A DNA stretch of 64,000 bases from Pseudomonas sp. UBA5706 (GTDB lineage: Bacteria > Pseudomonadota > Gammaproteobacteria > Pseudomonadales > Pseudomonadaceae), in the NCBI RefSeq assembly GCF_002419965.1, contig NZ_DIHC01000028.1, positions 1 through 64,000 of the forward strand, written 5' to 3'. This document shows, in pieces, positions 51,367 to 60,533 of this stretch. The notes under the pieces were generated by a model that saw only the letters and a program-made list of their open reading frames with translations, did no database searches and was not told where the DNA came from. The position numbers and the translations under genes were made by a program. Positions within the stretch are counted from its first letter, which is position 1. Each line of letters opens with the position of its first letter.

Positions 51367-52344
51367 ATGAACGTGACCGCCCCCACCCGATGCAGATCGC
51401 CGCAACCCAGGAAACTTCGCCGTAGCCGTGTATACACTGCCGCTGTTCTGCTCGCTGCCGCTCAGCAGTGTCTGGCCCTGACCACTCCCGCCATCATTGC
51501 CTCCGTCACCTCGGTGCAGTGCCTGGAATACAGGGTGGTCGGAATCTGTTTCTGGCTGCTCTGCACACCGTTTGGCTGCACGGTCAAAACCTCGCCCAAG
51601 GTGCGCCACTTCATCCCTGAACTGGTGGTGTCGAGCTACGCCGACACTGGCGCCAACCCGTGGGCCGAGATGTCCGCCCTGTCGGCGCCGACACACGCAT
51701 CGCAAGGTGGCGGCAACCTTATCACGCCGTCAGCGCAGCGCGACAACCTACCTCGCTTCAAGAATGTCGACGGCATCGGCCATCCGGGTGGCGCCGCACT
51801 CACCGCCTTGGCGTACAGTTTTGGCTATGCGTGTCCGAGTGGCGCGGTACCGTTTGCACCCTACTACCTCAGCACCCTTGACCCGCTGGCGTGGCGCCAA
51901 GCCATCCCGGAATCCGTTTACCCGCAGGCCCTTGTGCCGGGCACGCGCGAAGTTGGCAATCAAGCGCTGGGAACCATGTGGGGCAGCGTCTATCCGCGTC
52001 ACGGTTTTCTGGTCCAGCCCGATGACTTCAAGGCAGGTGCAGTCATGGCGCAGCGGGCCAGTGACTTCATCACGCGCGTTGGCCAACCGCATGTCTACCT
52101 GCCGTTGCAGCCCATGCCCTATCCGGGCTACTGGCCGCCACTGCCGGTGATCGAAAACAACATCGAAAACCACCGCTGGCAATTGCTCGCGCCGGTGACC
52201 CAGCTGAGCTGCGCCATCTTCCCCAGCCCCGCGATCCAGAGCTCCGACGGTGCTTACGCGTGGTCCCTGTGGCGCCCCTATCGCTGTTGCCAACGCATGG
52301 GACAAACCTTCCTGTTCAGCATCGATTTTGACGGAGGCCAATGA
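51367..52344 (+). CDS. PFL_4710-family protein (TIGR03756; TraU-like)
   Basis: This 325-residue exported protein has a signal-like N-terminus (VYTAAVLLAAAQQCLAL). Many cysteines occur early (VQCLEYRVVGICFWLLCTPF, GCTVKT) and near the end (YRCCQRMGQTFLFS). TraU-like proteins are periplasmic, disulphide-rich mating-pair factors. It overlaps the next gene by 4 nt. Confidence 0.88.
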   Translation: MNVTAPTRCRSPQPRKLRRSRVYTAAVLLAAAQQCLALTTPAIIASVTSVQCLEYRVVGICFWLLCTPFGCTVKTSPKVRHFIPELVVSSYADTGANPWAEMSALSAPTHASQGGGNLITPSAQRDNLPRFKNVDGIGHPGGAALTALAYSFGYACPSGAVPFAPYYLSTLDPLAWRQAIPESVYPQALVPGTREVGNQALGTMWGSVYPRHGFLVQPDDFKAGAVMAQRASDFITRVGQPHVYLPLQPMPYPGYWPPLPVIENNIENHRWQLLAPVTQLSCAIFPSPAIQSSDGAYAWSLWRPYRCCQRMGQTFLFSIDFDGGQ

Positions 52345-53699
52345 TGAGTATCCGTGCCCTTGGCTTGGTGTGCTGCCTTTACTGCGCCATCAGCCATGCC
52401 GCCGAGAACGGCTACCACCTCGGCGAACAGGCTCCGGTGCTGGATGACCGGGTGATGTACACCATTGGCGGCGGATCGGCAGCGGGCGCGCCCGCCTCGC
52501 TTTACCGCCCCAATGGACTCGGCGTCGGGATGTCTTGGCGAGCCAACATGATGTGCGGAAACATGAACCTCTCCAACACACTTCAGAATCAGCTCAACGG
52601 TGCCACCCAGGGCTTCCAGCAGATCATGGGTAACGTCATCCAGAACGCGACGCAGGCCGTGATGTCGCTGCCGGCGATGATCATTCAGCGAGCCAATCCT
52701 GGACTGTATGAACTGCTGAGCAACGGCGTGCTGCAGGGCCGGCTCGACTTCGACCGTTCCAAGCTCACCTGCCGGGCGATGGCGGCAAAAATGGCCGACA
52801 AGGTTGATCAGGCCGGCTGGGGCGCACTGGCCCAGAACCAGGAGATGCAACACAACCTCGAGCAATCCGGCGGAGATGCGGTGACGGCTGTCCGGGACAC
52901 CGAATCGAACAACGGCAACAACGGCGTCAGTTGGGTGGGTGGGCAAAACGCCGGCGGCAACGGACAACAACCGATCCGGGTGACATCCGACGTCGTCAAG
53001 GCAGGCTACAACTTACTGCACAACCGCGCCGTCGAGGACACCTCGGCAGTCGCCTCGGGCTGCCAGAATGGCGCTATCTGCCAAGCTTGGTCGGGCCCCG
53101 AAGAGGCAGCCGAGTGGGCAACGCGTGTGCTGGGTGAGACCGAAGTGCAGACCTGCGATGACTGCGAGACACTGCGCGTCACAGCGGGGACCGGGCTCTC
53201 ACCGTTGATTCAGGAAACCTACACGGAGCATCTTGAAGGCCTGCAACGCATGGTGTCGGGCGCTGAGCAACCTACGCCGGAAAGTCTGGGCAAAGTCTCG
53301 AGCCCCTTGCTGCAGGTCTCGCGCGGGGTCATTGAGGGGCTGCGCGACGACCCTGATCAAAATCTGCTTGCCAGGCGACTCGCCAGCGAGACCGCGCTCT
53401 CCAGCGTGATCTACAAGGCAATGCTGCTGCAGCGCACGCTCCTGGCCGGCAGCCATGAACCAAATGTTGCGTCGGCGCGCCCCGCCACTTCCGCCCTCAA
53501 CAGCAATGTCGAAACGCTGGAGCGCGAAATCCGTCTGCTGCAAACCGAACTGCAGGTCCGCCAATCGCTGGCAACCAACACCGCGAGCCTGGTGCTTGAT
53601 CGCCACGCCGGGGGTGCTGACGCCTCCCGCAGTATCGATGAGCGTGACCCGCGGCCGGATCGATTGCAGCGCGCCGACCAGAGCAGGAGCACGCCATGA
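52341..53699 (+). CDS. PFL_4711-family ICE protein (TIGR03755)
   Basis: This 452-residue exported protein starts MMSIRALGLVCCLYCAISHA, with conserved blocks YTIGGGSAAGAPASLYRPNG and NMMCGNMNLSNTLQNQLNGA. A coiled coil (VETLEREIRLLQTELQVRQS) lies near its C-terminus. It resembles TraH-like mating-pair stabilisation factors in position and pattern, though this is not proved. It is coupled to the next gene by ATGA. Confidence 0.85.
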   Translation: MMSIRALGLVCCLYCAISHAAENGYHLGEQAPVLDDRVMYTIGGGSAAGAPASLYRPNGLGVGMSWRANMMCGNMNLSNTLQNQLNGATQGFQQIMGNVIQNATQAVMSLPAMIIQRANPGLYELLSNGVLQGRLDFDRSKLTCRAMAAKMADKVDQAGWGALAQNQEMQHNLEQSGGDAVTAVRDTESNNGNNGVSWVGGQNAGGNGQQPIRVTSDVVKAGYNLLHNRAVEDTSAVASGCQNGAICQAWSGPEEAAEWATRVLGETEVQTCDDCETLRVTAGTGLSPLIQETYTEHLEGLQRMVSGAEQPTPESLGKVSSPLLQVSRGVIEGLRDDPDQNLLARRLASETALSSVIYKAMLLQRTLLAGSHEPNVASARPATSALNSNVETLEREIRLLQTELQVRQSLATNTASLVLDRHAGGADASRSIDERDPRPDRLQRADQSRSTP

Positions 53700-54001
53700 C
53701 GCCGCTTTTTGCGAAAGCCAGGATCGCCCATGCGTTGCTGACCCTCGGCGCTATTGCGGCTCTACTCCTCATTGGCGGGATGGCGCTGCAACTGTCAGGT
53801 GCCCAACTGAAACGTCTCGAAGCACTGCGGCCCGACATGCCCTACTTCGCGTACTGGCGCGCCTTGCTGTACACACTGATCTTCACTGGTTGGAGCGCGT
53901 CATTGCGCCAGCAGCGATCAGGGGCGGGCCAACAGCGGCTCAAGCGTCTGGGACTGATCGGTTTCAGTTCGATCATCATTGTCGAGCTGTCTCGGATGTG
54001 A
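53696..54001 (+). CDS. Small ICE membrane protein
   Basis: This 101-residue protein has two to three transmembrane segments (HALLTLGAIAALLLIGGMAL, FAYWRALLYTLIFTGWS, LGLIGFSSIIIVELSRM). It always lies between PFL_4711 and TraG in this ICE class as far as I know. Its role is unknown. Confidence 0.75.
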   Translation: MTPLFAKARIAHALLTLGAIAALLLIGGMALQLSGAQLKRLEALRPDMPYFAYWRALLYTLIFTGWSASLRQQRSGAGQQRLKRLGLIGFSSIIIVELSRM

Positions 54002-54010
54002 GGTGCAACG

Positions 54011-55549
54011 ATGAACATGAGCACCAACAGCTACCTTGAGTACTACCTGTCCCTGCTGGCCTGGATCATCAACAACGGCATCTGGAACACACTGGCGGAC
54101 ACGGGGCTGTTCGCGGCCCCCTTCGGTGCGATCATCATTCAGGAATGGCTGTCGGCCCGCCAACAGGGTGCGGACGAGGGCAACAAGGGCTTGCTGTCGA
54201 TTCCTCGTGTCGAGAACCGGTTGTGGATGAGTTACGTGGTCATCCTATTTGGCTGCATGCCGTTCTTTCCGCTGAACCTGTCGTCTGTAACCTTTGATGA
54301 TGCCGCGAGTCAGCGCTGTGGTGTCTCCGTGGCCAAGCCCGGTGAGACAGCCTGGGGGATGACCTTCAATACGATTGGCGAGAAATCGGCGAATGTCCCA
54401 GTGTGGTGGTTCTTCGTGCATGCGATGAGCAAAGGGATCACTGCCGCCGCGACGGCATCGATTCCTTGCGCGCCGGACATCCGCGCGATGCGTATGGAGA
54501 TCGACAGTTCGCGCATCAACGACCAGGTGCTGCTGCAGGAGATCGCTGATTTTGCACGGGATTGCTACGGCTTTTCGCGCTCGCGCTTGTTTACCAATCG
54601 CCCCGACCTTGATGAGGCTCAGAGCTACGACACATCCTGGATCGGCTCGTCGTACCTGCTCAACACGCCCGGTTACTACGACACCGATCGGTCGCGAACG
54701 CCCAGAGTCAATTGGCCCTATGATGACTCCCGGGATACCTCCCTGCCTCAGCTCGACAATGGCGCCGGCTACCCCACCTGCAAGCAATGGTGGAGTGACG
54801 GCACGATCGGATTGCGTGATCGCCTGGTCGCGGAGGTCAATCCTTCGCTGCTGTCGCAGTTGCGCGGCTGGCTCACCGGCCGGACATCTACCGAGATTGA
54901 AGACGCCACGCTCCGCGAGCTGGTGAGCCCACGGCAGCAGTCACTGAGCATGGCGCCCGGACAGGTGTATCAGGACTATGGGAGCAGTGCCCGCGGCGGC
55001 TCAATGACGCAATGGCTCAACAACTTGGCCACGAACACCGGGCTGGCTCTGGGATCATTCAGCAACTTCCCCGCAATGAATGCACTCCGAGCCGCTTTAC
55101 CAATGGTCCAGACTTTTCTGATCATGGCCACGATCATCAGCCTGCCACTGGTTCTGCTGCTCAGTACCTACCAACTCAAGGCACTGATGACGGTGACATT
55201 TGCTCTCTTCACCCTGCACATGCTCACATTCTGGTGGGAACTGGCCCGCTGGATCGACTCCAGCATGCTGGAGACGTTGTACAACCAGGTCACGGCCACA
55301 GACCAGGCGCTGCTGTCCCTGCCCACCGCCGGGTTTATGGATGGAACGGTGACCGCACAGGTGATCGACTACGTGATGGGCGCAATGTTTGTGGTGCTGC
55401 CAATGTTCTTTCTGGGTGTAATGAGTTGGGCCGGATACAACGTCGGTGGCGGTATTCAAGCTCTCTTGGCCAGAGGAACGGAGGCGGCTCAGACACAAGG
55501 AGGAAAAGGATCTTCCCACCTCATGGCTGGCGTACAGAAATTGAAATGA
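54011..55549 (+). CDS. traG: TraG N-terminal-domain mating-pair protein
   Basis: This 512-residue inner-membrane protein has the TraG-N layout: transmembrane segments near the N-terminus (GLFAAPFGAIIIQEWL, MSYVVILFGCMPFFPLNLSS), a large periplasmic loop, and C-terminal helices (TFLIMATIISLPLVLLLSTY, MGAMFVVLPMFFLGVMSWAG). It probably acts in mating-pair stabilisation or entry exclusion. It ends the rightward tra operon and converges with the DUF3742 gene. Confidence 0.88.
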   Translation: MNMSTNSYLEYYLSLLAWIINNGIWNTLADTGLFAAPFGAIIIQEWLSARQQGADEGNKGLLSIPRVENRLWMSYVVILFGCMPFFPLNLSSVTFDDAASQRCGVSVAKPGETAWGMTFNTIGEKSANVPVWWFFVHAMSKGITAAATASIPCAPDIRAMRMEIDSSRINDQVLLQEIADFARDCYGFSRSRLFTNRPDLDEAQSYDTSWIGSSYLLNTPGYYDTDRSRTPRVNWPYDDSRDTSLPQLDNGAGYPTCKQWWSDGTIGLRDRLVAEVNPSLLSQLRGWLTGRTSTEIEDATLRELVSPRQQSLSMAPGQVYQDYGSSARGGSMTQWLNNLATNTGLALGSFSNFPAMNALRAALPMVQTFLIMATIISLPLVLLLSTYQLKALMTVTFALFTLHMLTFWWELARWIDSSMLETLYNQVTATDQALLSLPTAGFMDGTVTAQVIDYVMGAMFVVLPMFFLGVMSWAGYNVGGGIQALLARGTEAAQTQGGKGSSHLMAGVQKLK

Positions 55550-55558
55550 ATTACGACC

Positions 55559-55924
55559 TTATCTCACCGATCCGTGTTCGTCATACAGTTCCGGATACTT
55601 GTATTGATGCTGAGGATGGCTCACCTCATGAACGCCAGGCTCTTCAGCATGGGACGCAACTCTGGACAGAGCTACAAACGTCCACAGAGCAGCAATTCCG
55701 AATGCTGCCAAAAAAGCGACAGATACTACTGCGAGCAGAAGGATCAATTTCAACATCCGAGAAACAACTCGACGGTATTGAGGTGGTACAGCACTCAAAA
55801 AGCGAGCATTTCGAATACTTGCTTCAAAAGCATTTATCCGGTGCCCAGTCATAACCGCAACGCGGATCAGAAACTTTCCGAATGGAGTGCGGCTGGCAGT
55901 TGGGGAAGCCGATGACGTCTTCAT
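55559..55924 (-). CDS. DUF3742 family ICE protein
   Basis: This 121-residue protein starts MKTSSASPTASRTPFGKFLI after an AGGTAGGT site. It has one transmembrane helix (LILLLAVVSVAFLAAFGIAA) and ends in the Tyr/Pro-rich tail typical of the family (QHQYKYPELYDEHGSV). It lies opposite the traG 3' end, as in related ICEs. The plus-strand frame 55546-55854 overlapping it is a shadow. Function unknown. Confidence 0.8.
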   Translation of the reverse strand: MKTSSASPTASRTPFGKFLIRVAVMTGHRINAFEASIRNARFLSAVPPQYRRVVSRMLKLILLLAVVSVAFLAAFGIAALWTFVALSRVASHAEEPGVHEVSHPQHQYKYPELYDEHGSVR

Positions 55925-55977
55925 TTTACCTACCTCTCGTTCCGCTCAGCATTCGCGGCCAAGGCACTTCTATGTAT

Positions 55978-55987
55978 TTGGATCCAA
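55978..55987. promoter_or_regulatory. Palindrome TTGGATCCAA (copy 2)
   Basis: The same palindrome as at 22912-22921, here about 55 bp upstream of the DUF3742 start and followed by a T-rich stretch in the same orientation as copy 1. Confidence 0.35.
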
Positions 55988-56381
55988 TTTTTAGTTTACT
56001 CCCTTTAAGCCGCAATCCATGACCATTGATCGCCTGATCGACGACAACAATCGCCAGTGGCGCTGCGTGGATCCAGCCACCCCGGTCGCCCGAAAAATAC
56101 CGTTGACGCCGGGCAAGTCTGCTTGCTAAACCGACTTTGCAATCGCTGGATTTCCAGCACCCCAGGTAGCCATGACCTTAAAGGCTACATCACATCCGTG
56201 ATGGTCGTCCCCAATGCGATTCGCGTTCGGCAGCTCACATGGTCACCGCTCCTTTGGTGATGAACGCCCTCTGTTCCCCAGGCTCACAAGCCTCACTTCG
56301 TCGCGATTTATTCAACCATTCCAGTGCTGGGAATCCTCCCGCACGGGTGGCATTCCTCCGCACCTTCTGGAGGATCTCATC
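55988..56381. other. Leader region upstream of the DUF3085/ArdC genes
   Basis: No gene is firmly supported in these 394 bp. A 36-codon frame starts at 56019 (MTIDRLIDDNNRQWRCVDPA) but has no ribosome-binding site. The region contains the second structured repeat (56155-56271) and ends with a GGAGG-type site for the DUF3085 gene. Confidence 0.45.
56155..56271 (+). repeat. Structured leader repeat, copy B
   Basis: This 117-nt segment aligns with 33739-33856. It keeps GCGTTCGG ... GGTGATGAACGCCCTC, so the GCGTTC/GAACGC outer stem and the inner GTCACC/GGTGAT stem can form. It lies about 110 nt upstream of the DUF3085 start, against about 100 nt for copy A upstream of the DUF3577 start. Confidence 0.7.
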
Positions 56382-56747
56382 ATGCTGCGCTTCACAGGCT
56401 CTGAACTTCACGCGGTGTTGACCGAGGCCGGTATCCACGGCTGTCGAGTGATACTGGTCAAGGACCACGGCGTCTACCTCATGTCCGAGCTAGGCGAGAA
56501 CAAACCCGATAGCCGCGGCCGTAAATACGTCGCCTATGCCACAGGCTGCAACCCCGATGTCGACGACTTAGATTCCTGATGGAACCGTGCTCGCGACGAA
56601 TTCGGCGGCGATGATTTCGCTGAGTATTTCGATCTCAGAGATCCCGTCTTCATTGCGCTTCGTGGCACAACCGGGTCGCTGATCGTGGAGGCCACGGCCA
56701 CCCACCTGACCCTCACCGCAGAACTTGATCCGGGGAAACCATCATGA
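56382..56747 (+). pseudogene. DUF3085 family gene interrupted by an in-frame UGA
   Basis: The frame starts MLRFTGSELHAVLTEAGIHG after CTGGAGGATC and contains CRVILVKDHGVYLMSE and YAVGCNPDVD-like YATGCNPDVDDLDS. A TGA (56577-56579) then stops it. The same frame continues WNRARDEFGGDDFAEYFD and TATHLTLTAELDPGKPS to the real stop at 56745-56747. The expected residue at the stop is Trp (TGG to TGA), so it is a single-base nonsense change. The intact family (about 121 residues) is an ArdC-neighbour ICE protein of unknown function. Confidence 0.75.
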
Positions 56748-56838
56748 AACTGGAAGCGATCCTGGCGCTCGCCGGTGCAGTTCTCAAACACGGCTGTAGA
56801 GACCCAGGTATCGCGGCCATTGCTCCATGGAGGCACGT

Positions 56839-57162
56839 ATGCCAATCACCCAATGTTTCTCAGACGCCGTCGTCCTCAGCCCCGGCGTGTGGGGTTACAT
56901 CATGGCGTTCACCGCCGGCAACGATGGTCACTTTCGATCAGCGCTGCACTTGAACGATCTGCTCAACGCCGCGCTGATCTCGTCTCTTGGCTCCCCAGAA
57001 TGGCCCATTGACCTGCCGCTAGATCACTCACACCTCAACGTCACATCGGACGTCGAATCTCCCCACCTGATGAAACTGGACCGCATCGCGCCCTGTGACG
57101 GTCCGGCTGTTTTGTTGATACACCTTCCCAGTGAGGCCGCTGCAGACATCGCGGCGCTGTGA
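56839..57162 (+). CDS. ICE hypothetical protein before ardC
   Basis: This 107-residue protein starts MPITQCFSDAVVLSPGVWGY after GGAGG with 5-nt spacing. Further segments are ALHLNDLLNAALISSLGSPE and PCDGPAVLLIHLPSEAAADI. It lies between DUF3085 and ardC on the same strand. No motif or function is recognised. A frame at 56744-56953, overlapping the DUF3085 stop, looks less likely. Confidence 0.55.
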   Translation: MPITQCFSDAVVLSPGVWGYIMAFTAGNDGHFRSALHLNDLLNAALISSLGSPEWPIDLPLDHSHLNVTSDVESPHLMKLDRIAPCDGPAVLLIHLPSEAAADIAAL

Positions 57163-57191
57163 CACCGTCTGCTCGTCCACCTGTCCATCCA

Positions 57192-57218
57192 CCCATCCGG
57201 GAACACTTCCCGGATGGG
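57192..57218. repeat. 12-bp perfect hairpin upstream of ardC
   Basis: CCCATCCGGGAA (57192-57203), loop CAC, TTCCCGGATGGG (57207-57218). This very stable hairpin lies 35 nt before the ardC start, with no T run. It is a candidate mRNA-stability or ssDNA-structure element. Confidence 0.65.
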
Positions 57219-57252
57219 AGGCGTTCCCTCGCCTTCATGACTGGAGAACGCC

Positions 57253-58191
57253 ATGTACGATATTTATCTGGACGTCACTAACAAGATTGTCAGCGCGCTG
57301 AATCAAGGTGTCATTCCCTGGATCAAGCCCTGGACAACCGCAAACGCACATGCAGACTCGCCTTTTCCGCTCAACGCCATCACCCACCGTCCCTATGCCG
57401 GCATCAACATCCCACTGCTATGGGCCGAAGCGCGGCTGCGGGGCTTCAAGCAGGATCGCTGGCTCACCTTCAACCAGGCTCGCCAAGCCGGCGGGCATAT
57501 CCGCAAGGGGGAACAATCCGCTCTGGCGGTGCTGTACAAACCGATGAGCAAGGAAGCACAGGACGCGGACGGTCAGGTCATCCGGGATGAGCAAGGCAAC
57601 ATCAAGATGGTGCAGTTCGCGCTGCTGCGAACCCACTGCCTGTTCAACATCGAGCAGACCGAAGGCCTGACCACTGAAACTCCGACGTGCGATGAGTCTG
57701 ACGGTCCACCCGCCTTCGTCGATCATCTCCCGGCCGAGCAGTTGCTGATGGCCAGTCGGGCGCGGATCGAACATCGCTACGGCGATGACGCGTTCTACCA
57801 ACCGATCCGCGACCTGATACAACTGCCGACCAAGGCCCAGTTCGAGGACGCCGGCAGCTACTACGCGACGGCACTACATGAGCTCACACATTGGTCAGGG
57901 CACACGTCTCGGCTCAATCGCGATGGGATTACGAGGGGTCATCTTTTCGGGTCCGCGACGTATGCCTTTGAGGAACTGGTGGCGGAAATGGGAGCTGCGT
58001 TCCTCTGTGCAATGACCGGCATCCAGGGCGAGTTACGCCACGAGGAATACCTCGCGAGCTGGCTCAAGATACTCAAGGAAGACAAGCGTGCAATCTTCCG
58101 CGCCAGCGGCCTGGCTCGCGAAGCATCGGAGTACCTGATGGCACTTCAACCAGAACAATCCACCCAAACACTCAAATGCGTGCCCGCATGA
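57253..58191 (+). CDS. ardC: ArdC-family antirestriction protein with zincin domain
   Basis: This 312-residue protein has the ArdC N-terminal ssDNA-binding domain (YLDVTNKIVSALNQGVIPWI, RPYAGINIPLLWAEARLRGF, FNQARQAGGHIRKGEQSALA). A C-terminal zinc-metallopeptidase domain has HELTHWSGH (about residues 208-216) and FEELVAEMGAAFLC as the third-ligand region. ArdC proteins protect incoming single-stranded DNA from host restriction in the recipient. A terminator follows. This is a typical leading-region gene near the relaxase. Confidence 0.92.
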   Translation: MYDIYLDVTNKIVSALNQGVIPWIKPWTTANAHADSPFPLNAITHRPYAGINIPLLWAEARLRGFKQDRWLTFNQARQAGGHIRKGEQSALAVLYKPMSKEAQDADGQVIRDEQGNIKMVQFALLRTHCLFNIEQTEGLTTETPTCDESDGPPAFVDHLPAEQLLMASRARIEHRYGDDAFYQPIRDLIQLPTKAQFEDAGSYYATALHELTHWSGHTSRLNRDGITRGHLFGSATYAFEELVAEMGAAFLCAMTGIQGELRHEEYLASWLKILKEDKRAIFRASGLAREASEYLMALQPEQSTQTLKCVPA

Positions 58192-58208
58192 TCTTCCCCG
58201 CTAGACAC

Positions 58209-58233
58209 AGGCCCCGTAAGGGGCCTTTGTTTT
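58209..58233 (+). terminator. Rho-independent terminator after ardC
   Basis: AGGCCCC (58209-58215), loop GTAA, GGGGCCT (58220-58226), then a T-rich run. It ends the DUF3085-ardC transcript 18 bp after the stop. Confidence 0.85.
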
Positions 58234-58505
58234 ACCGCTGGACATGCTCTCAAGGATGGTCCCTACACGAAGGTCAGCGTGGCTTCGCAAGGGGTGACCC
58301 TACATCCAAGCCTCCCACGTTGCGCTGCCGAAAAAGGGCTCACCCTGACCTTGGGAAGAATGCGATGCGACGGTGATCAAGATTCCCTACCTCATTAAAA
58401 GGTCAGGGCTGTAAAGGTTGAAGGGGTCAATGGAAGGGGGAGCAAGGGTAAGAGGCTTATCCGCAAAAAGCAAAAGGCCCCCTCGAAACCACAACAGGTG
58501 AATCG
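58234..58505. other. Region before the relaxase gene, possible oriT
   Basis: These 272 bp hold no gene. They contain the separated inverted repeat AAGGTCAG (58270-58277)/CTGACCTT (58345-58352) and other short repeats. A position between a leading-region gene and traI is where an oriT might lie, but MobH oriT motifs are not well enough defined for me to call a nick site. Confidence 0.3.
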
Positions 58506-60233
58506 ATGAGGCATTGGTGGCGTATACACTCAAAAGGCAAAGCCGTTCCACCGGAACCAGAAACCATTGTCGACGGTATTTTTCTGCCTCAACCGGCGGA
58601 AATCCTCCTAGACGTGAAGCACCGAAAGAGACTCCTGGAGCGGATCTGGCAGTACACGGCATTGACCCCATCACAGTTTGATCGGCTGTATCTCGATCCG
58701 ATTCGGCGCTACGCCAGCTACGTACAACTGCTGCCTGCCAGTGAAACTCATCATCACGCCTACCCCGGCGGCATGCTGGACCATGGGCTGGAACTGATGG
58801 CCTGTAGTTTGAAGCTGCGCCAGTCGCACCTACTACCCAGCGGCAGCGCGCCCGAAGATCAGGCCGCGCAGACCGACGCGTGGAGCGCCGCCATCGCATA
58901 CGGGGCGCTGTTGCACGACATTGGCAAGATTGCCGTTGATATTCATGTGGAGTACGACGACGGCGAAGTATGGCACCCTTGGCAAGGACCGTTGGACCAG
59001 CCGTACCGCTTTCGGTACAACGCCGGCCGCAACTACCACCTGCACGGTGCAGCCACAGGGCTGCTCTATACACAGATCCTGATGCCGCCTCTGCTCGACT
59101 GGCTTAGCGGCTATCCCGAGCTGTGGGGACGACTATTGTTTCTATTGGCAAACCACTACGATCTAGCCGGCAAACTGGGTGAACTGGTCCAGCAAGCCGA
59201 TCGCATCTCCACGGCGCAGAACATCGGCGCCAATCCGCTCAAGGCCTTACAAGCCCCCGCCCACTCGCTCCAGCATCACCTGCTAATGGGGTTGCGCCAC
59301 CTCGTCAAAAATGACCTCAAACTTAATCAACCGGGCGCTGCAGGATGGCTTACCGAAGAGCATCTATGGTTAGTCAGCAAGACGGTGACCGACAAGCTTC
59401 GTATCTATCTTTTGGCCCAGGCTGTCGACGGCGTTCCCTCCTCCAACCTGGCAATGTTTGATGAGCTGCAATCTCATGGTCTGGTCGAGGCAACGCCTGA
59501 GGGCAAAGCGATCTGGAGTGCGAAGGTTTCATCTGCAGGATGGCAGCAGCGCTTCACCTTTTTGCGCTTGCAACCCAGCCTGATTTGGGCCGACCAGAAT
59601 AGGCCGCAATTTTTTACGGGAACGGTGGAGCTGGCAGCCAGCGACGACGGGCAGCCCAGTGAACTTAATGAATTCAGACATAATGATCAGAGCGCACACA
59701 CAGAGCCGAAGCCAGAGCAAAAAACAAGCGTCCAGCCTCTAGGGCAGCATTACGCCCATCTAGATGACCTCATGGACATGGTTGATGAGAAAATCGAGAT
59801 AGAGGACAAACCGGCGCCACATCGCCTGCCCCCCTCATGTGATTCGCCGAGCGACGGTCCTGGACAGCCCTTTGTACAATGGCTACGGGAAGGCATACGT
59901 AACCACAGTCTGCTTATTAACGACAGCAAGGCGAAAATTCACACGGTCAACGGGACATTTTTCTTGGTCACCCCTGGCATATTTCAACACTACGTCGCCG
60001 ATCACCTGAAAGCTGCTGACACTCATCAAAAACCAGATGCCTGGCGGAAACATCAACGGCATTTTGAAAGACTAGGCCTACATGAAAAACGGCCCGATGG
60101 CCAAAACATATGGACGTGTAAGGTACAGGGGCCACGTAGAACCGGTTCCCTAAATGGTTACATGCTGAAAAATGCCCGCGCGGTGCTGGGTGAACCGACA
60201 CCAGACAATCCATTTCTTACGCTGATCCAATGA
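58506..60233 (+). CDS. traI: MobH-family relaxase TraI
   Basis: This 575-residue relaxase has an HD-like metal-binding N-terminal domain (ETHHHAYPGGMLDHGLELMA, about residue 81; AYGALLHDIGKIAVDIHVEY, about 135; LLANHYDLAG), characteristic of MobH/TraI_2. The C-terminal domain (WLREGIRNHSLLINDSKAKI, KIHTVNGTFFLVTPGIFQHY) matches the DUF1528 end. It nicks oriT and pilots the strand to TraD. The length is on the short side for MobH but complete. In related ICEs an XerC-type integrase follows; here it does not. Confidence 0.92.
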   Translation: MRHWWRIHSKGKAVPPEPETIVDGIFLPQPAEILLDVKHRKRLLERIWQYTALTPSQFDRLYLDPIRRYASYVQLLPASETHHHAYPGGMLDHGLELMACSLKLRQSHLLPSGSAPEDQAAQTDAWSAAIAYGALLHDIGKIAVDIHVEYDDGEVWHPWQGPLDQPYRFRYNAGRNYHLHGAATGLLYTQILMPPLLDWLSGYPELWGRLLFLLANHYDLAGKLGELVQQADRISTAQNIGANPLKALQAPAHSLQHHLLMGLRHLVKNDLKLNQPGAAGWLTEEHLWLVSKTVTDKLRIYLLAQAVDGVPSSNLAMFDELQSHGLVEATPEGKAIWSAKVSSAGWQQRFTFLRLQPSLIWADQNRPQFFTGTVELAASDDGQPSELNEFRHNDQSAHTEPKPEQKTSVQPLGQHYAHLDDLMDMVDEKIEIEDKPAPHRLPPSCDSPSDGPGQPFVQWLREGIRNHSLLINDSKAKIHTVNGTFFLVTPGIFQHYVADHLKAADTHQKPDAWRKHQRHFERLGLHEKRPDGQNIWTCKVQGPRRTGSLNGYMLKNARAVLGEPTPDNPFLTLIQ

Positions 60234-60533
60234 TCCTAGTCGGTTATGCCCTGCAGTTCAACACGCTCACCCTGATCGTACCGAGCAGCATTCGTCGCAC
60301 TGCTGTCCACGGGCGCCACGTCCACAATGACACCGTCTTCGGTACCAACCACGGCACGTACTACTCAAACCTGTGGCACCAATCACGATGATGTTCGTGC
60401 CGTGCGTCGACAACCTTGGCCATAACGAAGCCTAACGGATCCGGTCCGATGGGCTCAGCCGACGCCAACGGTTTAATGCTGCCGATGCTGGACCAGAGCG
60501 GGCGCTCAGCTTTGGGCTGAGGCCACCATACAG
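60234..60533. other. Decayed sequence after traI
   Basis: These 300 bp contain no intact gene. On the minus strand a 40-codon fragment (60236-60355, reading RAVVGTEDGVIVDVAPVDSS onward) looks like the end of a lost gene; its family is not recognised. Confidence 0.4.

Noticed and set aside
55546..55854. Plus-strand frame starting with ATGA overlap after traG
   Set aside because: The opposite-strand DUF3742 gene at 55559-55924 has a ribosome-binding site, a transmembrane helix and a conserved tail, so the plus-strand frame is a shadow.
58270..58352. oriT with nick site
   Set aside because: An inverted repeat is present upstream of traI, but the spacing is long and no established MobH nick consensus could be matched.
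60236..60355. Minus-strand gene fragment reading VVGTEDGVIVDVAPVD
   Set aside because: It looks like the end of a real gene but has stops just upstream and no recognisable family, so no function is assigned.
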